44,142 nt of DNA from RGIG8244 sp045592785 (lineage in GTDB: Bacteria > Verrucomicrobiota > Lentisphaeria > Victivallales > UBA1829). How positions within the stretch are numbered: position 1 is the first letter of the stretch; every line of letters starts with the position of its first letter. The translations under genes were made by a program, and so were the position numbers. The notes beneath the pieces were generated by a model. The model ran no database searches, was not told the origin of the DNA, and saw only the letters and a program-made list of their open reading frames with translations. Positions 39,493 to 44,142 of this stretch are shown one piece after another. Location: NCBI GenBank assembly GCA_045592785.1, contig JAZNVL010000006.1, positions 1 to 44,142 of the forward strand. Reading direction: 5' to 3'.

Positions 39493-41055
39493 TTATTGCG
39501 CAGGACGGATCAGGAGAAATGCCGGTAAACCCTGTACTTGAAATGTTTTCAGCAGTTCCGCAGTTTCCGGATCGCCGGGGTCTTCCGCCTGGATCTTGCG
39601 GAAGATCATGTTCTCCGTTTCCGCTTTCACCGCCGGATCCGTAAGGGTTTTTGCTTCCATCAGGCTGCATGCTTTACACCAGGAAGCCCCGAAGTCAAGC
39701 AGAACCGTTTTCCCGGATTCCGCAGAGAGTTTCAGCGCATCGTTGATGGTTTCAAACCGGGCTTTCTCACCCGAATCGACAGGCGCCGCAGTCAGCAGGC
39801 GGTATGCCGTGAACGCGTAATAACAGCCCAGCACAATGATCAGGATCCCCAGAACGTGTTTGACGTGATTCATCCATGCCCCCGGTTTCGGGAACAGTGT
39901 CATGCCCGCCGCCGCAAAAGGCCAGGGCAATGCCATCCCGACACCCACAAGCAGCGGGAGAAGGAGTCCGGAGTAATTGCCCTGTGCCGCCAGGTTTGCC
40001 GCTTGAAGCATGGCGGCGGCGATGACAGGCGCGACACATGCCCCTGCGAGGGCGGCTGCCAATGCGCCCATAAGGAACACGCCGCCGTATCCCGCCGCTG
40101 AAGAAGCGAGGTTGAATTTAGCGGTAAAGGAAGAAAGATCGATGCGGATCACGTCAAACATGGCGATCCCAAGCACAAGGAAAACGAGTGCGGCAACGCT
40201 GTTGAAGATCCAGCTGGAATCCAGTTGTCCGAACGTGGTCCCCGTGAGAGCGGCAATGATTCCCAGAAGGCCGTATGTCAATGCGATGCCGGCACCGTAA
40301 ACCGTGCCGCGGATGATCCGTTCTTTCTTCGGGTTCCCGCTGCTGACGGATGCACCGATGATCGCCAGATTGACCGGGATCAGCGGCAGGACACAGGGCG
40401 TGAGGTTGAGGAGTAATCCGCCCGCCAATGCCAGGATGAGACTCATCAGGATGCCTTTCCCGGCGAAAGAGAAGAGGCTGGTATTTTCTTCTCCCCGGAG
40501 GAATTTGAGAAAGTCGCCGGCATTCATATATCCTTCCGCGCGGCGTATGACCGTGAAACTTTGCACCAGGACTTCCTGTTCTTCCGGGTCTTCGGGTTCG
40601 GTGCCGATGGTAATTCCTTTTGCGTTTCGCAGATCCTCTTTCGATTGGAAAAGAGCAAGGGCGGCGTTCCCCGGCAGGAGACACATGGCTTCATTTGTTC
40701 CCTGCACCTGTTGACACACCTGCCATTCCGCGGAAACGGAGAGCGGGAATTTCAAGTCATTCAGGGTATATTCCCAGGTGAAAACGCCGGGTCCGGGGTA
40801 AACGTTCTGGACTGCATCCAGAATGGGATCGTGTTTTTTCACTGCCTTGGGACTTTTGACGGGGATGGCAGCGGGCTGCAGAACGGGTGTTGTGGATTCC
40901 GCATAAGCGTAATATCCGTTTTGCAGCTCGAACGTAATGTGCAGACGTTCGTTCTGTACGGACCATTTCCAATTGGCTGCATCGGGTGCAGGATCATTGG
41001 CGATGGCGGATAACGGAAGCAGAAGGATGAGAAAATAAAAAAAGAACGATTTCAT
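39493..41055 (-). CDS. dsbD: Thiol:disulfide interchange protein DsbD
   Basis: 520 residues. It passes electrons from cytoplasmic thioredoxin across the inner membrane to periplasmic disulfide isomerases and cytochrome maturation. Parts in order: signal peptide (FFFYFLILLLPLSAIA), an N-terminal periplasmic domain to about 190 with CQQVQGTNEAMCLLP carrying the cysteine pair, an eight-helix membrane domain with LTPCVLPLIPV and LAGACVAPVIAAAM, and a C-terminal thioredoxin domain with the CxxC motif WCKACS (C460, C463). Slightly shorter than E. coli DsbD (565). AAGGAG lies eight bases before the ATG. Confidence 0.93.
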   Translation of the reverse strand: MKSFFFYFLILLLPLSAIANDPAPDAANWKWSVQNERLHITFELQNGYYAYAESTTPVLQPAAIPVKSPKAVKKHDPILDAVQNVYPGPGVFTWEYTLNDLKFPLSVSAEWQVCQQVQGTNEAMCLLPGNAALALFQSKEDLRNAKGITIGTEPEDPEEQEVLVQSFTVIRRAEGYMNAGDFLKFLRGEENTSLFSFAGKGILMSLILALAGGLLLNLTPCVLPLIPVNLAIIGASVSSGNPKKERIIRGTVYGAGIALTYGLLGIIAALTGTTFGQLDSSWIFNSVAALVFLVLGIAMFDVIRIDLSSFTAKFNLASSAAGYGGVFLMGALAAALAGACVAPVIAAAMLQAANLAAQGNYSGLLLPLLVGVGMALPWPFAAAGMTLFPKPGAWMNHVKHVLGILIIVLGCYYAFTAYRLLTAAPVDSGEKARFETINDALKLSAESGKTVLLDFGASWCKACSLMEAKTLTDPAVKAETENMIFRKIQAEDPGDPETAELLKTFQVQGLPAFLLIRPAQ

Positions 41056-41184
41056 GACACAGGCTCCTTTCCTTGTATTGCAGAATCATGTTGGAACGGA
41101 AGATACTGTAAGACGGAAAACGGGAAAATGCAAGTGTTACCTGGCGGTGCCGAACAGTTTTTTTGTTTTTTTTCATAAAAAAAC

Positions 41185-41213
41185 TTGAAAGAATGGGATT
41201 TCAGTGGTAAATT
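41185..41213 (+). promoter_or_regulatory. Promoter of the 41247-folB pair
   Basis: TTGAAA (41185-41190), a 17-base spacer and TAAATT (41208-41213), about 33 bases before the ATG at 41247. Confidence 0.6.
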
Positions 41214-41246
41214 GACGGTAAACGTATATAGAAAGGAACGATCACA

Positions 41247-41798
41247 ATGAATATGAAGAAACTGTTTGTTTTTCTCACCGCTGCTTTTGCAATTTGCACC
41301 GTTTATGCGCAGAAACCCACCAGCGTGCTGGTATGGGCGGAACCCTGCCGTGATACGGAAAACCGTATTTCCTCTCTGCTTGTGGAATATTACAAGTCCG
41401 AACTTGCCACTCATTCCGGACTGGTCCTTGTTTCTGCCGCTCAAATGGAACAGGCGATGAAGAAACTGAAACACCCCGGCGCCGGGACCCCGGATGCAAA
41501 AGCGATCCAGTCCTACTGCAAAGAAACGGACTCCTCTGTTTTCTGTTCTGTTTCGCTTGTGCGCAAGGGAAAAAAGTTTGAAGTGATCATCAAGATCTTT
41601 GATGCCGCCGGCAAACACAAAAAGACCATCAACCGTGCATTCGAAACGATCAAGGAATCGGATCTGCTTTCTGTGCAGAGTGCCCGTGATACCGCCGTGG
41701 CGATCCGCGGTGTCAGCCCGGTGGACGTGGTTCACAACGAACGTGAGATCCGCCTGAAAAAAGAACTGGAAGAGGATCTGAAAGAAGCGGCGAAATAA
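41247..41798 (+). CDS. Small exported protein, TolB-N/CsgG-like flavour, unknown
   Basis: 183 residues with signal peptide (KKLFVFLTAAFAICTVYAQ). The mature part (ISSLLVEYYKSELATHSGLV, LVSAAQMEQAMKKLKHPGAG, then SVFCSVSLVRKGKKFEVIIK) follows the pattern of TolB-N/CsgG-like periplasmic domains: a helix ending at a strand with a value or argument test, then paired strands. The C-terminus is a charged helix. No function can be assigned. AAAGGA precedes the start, and its TAA overlaps the folB ATG (TAATG), so the two are coupled although no functional link is known. Confidence 0.6.
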   Translation: MNMKKLFVFLTAAFAICTVYAQKPTSVLVWAEPCRDTENRISSLLVEYYKSELATHSGLVLVSAAQMEQAMKKLKHPGAGTPDAKAIQSYCKETDSSVFCSVSLVRKGKKFEVIIKIFDAAGKHKKTINRAFETIKESDLLSVQSARDTAVAIRGVSPVDVVHNEREIRLKKELEEDLKEAAK

Positions 41799-42160
41799 TG
41801 GACCGTATTATTCTGTCCGATCTGCGTGTCCGTACGATCATCGGTACACTGTCCCATGAACGTGAGACTGCACAGACCCTGATCCTTCATGCCGAACTTT
41901 TTGCGGATATAACAAAAGCCCAGGCATCGGATGACTTCCATGATGCCCCGTTCGATTATGCCGCTGTGGAAGCATTCCTTTACGATTATACGGCGCGTTC
42001 CCGTTATTTCCTGCTGGAAGCTCTCGCCGGTAATCTTGCCGAAGAAGTTCGCAGAACATTCCCCGGTATCGCCGGGATCCGGCTCCGGATCGAGAAGCCT
42101 GCGGCACCCCGTTATGCCGCAGGCGTTGCCATCCAGGTGGAACGCGGAGTCATCGACTGA
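41798..42160 (+). CDS. folB: Dihydroneopterin aldolase FolB
   Basis: 120 residues, the usual FolB length. It cleaves 7,8-dihydroneopterin to 6-hydroxymethyl-dihydropterin and glycolaldehyde in folate synthesis. The conserved E21 in SHERETAQ and K100 in IEKPAA are the pterin-binding glutamate and catalytic lysine; FDYAAVEAFL is the typical helix. It begins at the last base of the preceding stop. Confidence 0.93.
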   Translation: MDRIILSDLRVRTIIGTLSHERETAQTLILHAELFADITKAQASDDFHDAPFDYAAVEAFLYDYTARSRYFLLEALAGNLAEEVRRTFPGIAGIRLRIEKPAAPRYAAGVAIQVERGVID

Positions 42161-42200
42161 ATCAAACCGGTTTCTTTTATTACTGTTACGGAGAAAAAGA

Positions 42201-43958
42201 TCAGAGTTTGTGATAGTCCACCGTTTCCGCATAAGGAGCGGTCAGTTCTTCCGCTTCGAAAACGATGATCTCGTTTTCTCCTTTGCGGAGGACCGGAGCG
42301 GGGAGATAGAGCGTTTCGCCCGTCTTGGTTGCCCAGTAACGGCCCAGATTGAATCCGTTGACCCAGACGACCCCGCGTTTTCCGGGGAAGCGCACGAAGG
42401 TATCGGCGATCTCATCCACCTGGAAATATCCTTTGTAGAAGGATGGGGTATTGAGTTTTTCGGGCATACCGTCGCGGAATTGCAGGTTTTCCAGATTATC
42501 CATGGGCAAACTCCAGTTTTCCCAATCGAAACAACGGCTGTTGGAGACAAACACGCCTTCCGGCAGACCTTTGAAATCCCGTCCGGTGAAGGGACCGTAA
42601 TTGATTCTGCCGAGGTTTTCCACGACGATTTCCAGCACGCTTTCATCATCGACCTTGACGGGGATCTCCACCTGTTTTTCGTTGCGGTGAGCGGAGCGGA
42701 GGAACTTGCCATCCAGATAAACGCTGGCGCAGTCTCTGATTTCAGGGAACCAGAGCAGCGAGGAATACGGACCTTTCAGTTTTGTGCGGTAGAGAGCGAA
42801 TCCGAAAGCCTGATTCATGGCTTCGAAGGACATGGGTTCTTCGGAGTCGAAACGCTTTCCGATCCGTTCCAGATTCTTGAAAAGAGACGCACTCTGTGTG
42901 AACCATGCTTTCCCGTAGGAAACGCGTTTGACGGGTTCGGGGACAGACACTTTGCGTTCCGGGAAATGCTTTTTGATCACCTTCTGAATGGCGAAGAATT
43001 TATCGGTGGGATCGCCGTATTCATTGAGGGGCGCATCATAATCATAACTGGTGGTGTCGGGCGTGTATTCCTCCCAGGATCTGTTCTTGTTCGCGCCCGC
43101 CGTGAAACCGAAATTGGTCCCGCCGTGGAACATATAGAAATTGATGTGTCCGCCGACGGTGAGAAGGTCATCCAGTTCGCGGGCTACACTGGCGGCAGAA
43201 CGCGTATGATGATCGGGATCGGGGCCCAGCCAGCTGTCGAACCAGCCATCCCAGAATTCCATGTAGAAGGGAACGCCGTCGGGACAATATTTCTTCTGCA
43301 CTTTGAACCCTTCGAGGACACGGCTCCCGCCGGTGAGCAGTGCCTGTGTGCCGGGGAGTGATCCGTTGCGCAGACACCAGTCACTTGCGCCGTCAGCGGT
43401 GAAAAGGGGAACGGTCATCCCGGCGGCGAGGAACATTTCTTTTACGGCGGCGATATAGGGCAGATCCCGGTTGAAGGATCCGAATTCATTTTCGATCTGC
43501 AGGGCAATGATGGGACCGCCTTCGTCGTATTGCAGGGGCTTGATCATGGGCAGGATCTTGTCGAAGAAATTCCGGACGCATTTGAGATAAGGCTCATTCA
43601 TCCGGCGGATGATCACTCCGGGTTTGTTCAGGACCCAGTAAGGAATCCCGCCGTTATCCCATTCGGCGCAGATATAAGGACCGGGACGCAGGACAACGTA
43701 GAGCCCCAGTTCCTGTGCGATGCGGATGAACTCAACGAAATCAAGACCGTCGGAGAAATCGAACTTTCCTTCCTCAGGTTCATGCAGATTCCAGCACATA
43801 TATGTTTCCAGACAGTTGAAACCGCACATGACCATTTTTTCCAAACGGTCGCGCCAGTAACCGGGGTGTACGCGGAAGTAGTGGATTGCGCCGGAAACGA
43901 TTTGCGTTTCTTTTCCGTCGATGATGATTTTTGAGTTTTCAAATTTGACTTTGGACAT
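42201..43958 (-). CDS. GH35 beta-galactosidase, cytoplasmic
   Basis: 585 residues, no signal peptide. GH35 landmarks: IHYFRVHPGYWRDRLEKM, NLHEPEEGKFDF, LRPGPYICAEWDNGGIPYW, the acid/base E158 in LQIENEFGSF and the nucleophile E234 in YMEFWDGWFDSW. The C-terminal beta-sandwich domains end with RGVVWVNGFNLGRYW, the usual GH35 tail. It hydrolyses terminal beta-galactose. AAGGA lies eight bases before the ATG. It stands alone, downstream of a strong inverted repeat. Confidence 0.95.
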   Translation of the reverse strand: MSKVKFENSKIIIDGKETQIVSGAIHYFRVHPGYWRDRLEKMVMCGFNCLETYMCWNLHEPEEGKFDFSDGLDFVEFIRIAQELGLYVVLRPGPYICAEWDNGGIPYWVLNKPGVIIRRMNEPYLKCVRNFFDKILPMIKPLQYDEGGPIIALQIENEFGSFNRDLPYIAAVKEMFLAAGMTVPLFTADGASDWCLRNGSLPGTQALLTGGSRVLEGFKVQKKYCPDGVPFYMEFWDGWFDSWLGPDPDHHTRSAASVARELDDLLTVGGHINFYMFHGGTNFGFTAGANKNRSWEEYTPDTTSYDYDAPLNEYGDPTDKFFAIQKVIKKHFPERKVSVPEPVKRVSYGKAWFTQSASLFKNLERIGKRFDSEEPMSFEAMNQAFGFALYRTKLKGPYSSLLWFPEIRDCASVYLDGKFLRSAHRNEKQVEIPVKVDDESVLEIVVENLGRINYGPFTGRDFKGLPEGVFVSNSRCFDWENWSLPMDNLENLQFRDGMPEKLNTPSFYKGYFQVDEIADTFVRFPGKRGVVWVNGFNLGRYWATKTGETLYLPAPVLRKGENEIIVFEAEELTAPYAETVDYHKL

Positions 43959-44012
43959 GATCGTGATCCTTGCCTTGTTTGATAATTAAAATATTGATTT
44001 TATCCTAAATCC

Positions 44013-44038
44013 GTGAAGACTTTTGCTGAAGTCTTCAC
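44013..44038. promoter_or_regulatory. Perfect inverted repeat upstream of the GH35 gene
   Basis: GTGAAGACTT-TTGCTG-AAGTCTTCAC, ten perfect pairs, 55 bases before the GH35 ATG. AAGACT/AGTCTT words recur at about 44061 and 44085. It may be an operator for the GH35 gene, or a terminator for an upstream plus-strand unit, since a T-run follows on that strand. The rest of 43959-44142 is AT-rich with no gene. Confidence 0.55.
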
Positions 44039-44142
44039 ATGCTTGTTTTTTTGTAATTTAAGACTCGATTTTTGATAATGAAAAGTCTTGCAGTAAGATT
44101 TTTTTCCTTATTTATTGTCTTTCCGCATTATTTTTCCGATTC

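Overview
This 44 kb window looks like the chromosome of a Victivallales-type (Lentisphaerota) bacterium, probably from a gut metagenome. The main signs are two pseudopilin genes with the FTLIELLVV prepilin signal preceded by SPAHGQV, one of them with an H-x9-DG motif, many unusual glycoside-hydrolase-like proteins, and TATATT-type -10 boxes. The assignment rests on recalled family features; no database search was possible. The first 186 bases are not natural. They contain an MGI/DNBSEQ library adapter with its 10-base index, plus a 102-base copy of downstream sequence.

Layout. 93-1788 (-): an acetolactate synthase gene (ilvB), cut by the contig end, behind two tandem Ile/Val-rich leader peptides that are each followed by an intrinsic terminator. 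1981-2241: a small orphan transcription unit. 2462-9227 (-): a complete phosphate-starvation operon pstS-pstC-pstA-pstB-phoU-phoB-phoR with a four-repeat Pho box and a terminator. 9230-13785: a scrap-yard region holding a secretin fragment, a frameshifted serine-recombinase relic, an AAA_14/DUF4143 ATPase whose promoter is bracketed by two 43-bp repeats, a relic of a large repeat protein, a 61-residue winged-helix-like protein followed by a row of RNA hairpins, and a second recombinase relic.

13451-35213: a carbohydrate-degradation island. Three operons start from nearly identical promoter-operator sequences: 13782-15755 (+), 26356 down to 15785 (-), and 30833 down to 26510 (-). The third encodes an AraC-family regulator, the obvious candidate to act on all three. 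The products are glycoside-hydrolase-like proteins (some exported, some cytoplasmic), a lectin-like protein, a large repeat protein, a pseudopilin, a GH2 fragment, a broken nucleoside hydrolase and a truncated sugar oxidoreductase. A fourth unit (31389-35213, +) adds a GH106-like glycosidase, a Gfo/Idh/MocA dehydrogenase and an SGNH esterase. No transporter gene is present.

35229-38174: vitamin B6 synthesis, with a MocR/PdxR-type regulator facing pdxS-pdxT from interleaved divergent promoters. The regulator has lost the lysine that normally holds pyridoxal phosphate. 38297-44142: a pseudopilin with a duplicated prepilin signal, tRNA-Pro(UGG), DsbD, a small exported protein translationally coupled to FolB, and a GH35 beta-galactosidase.
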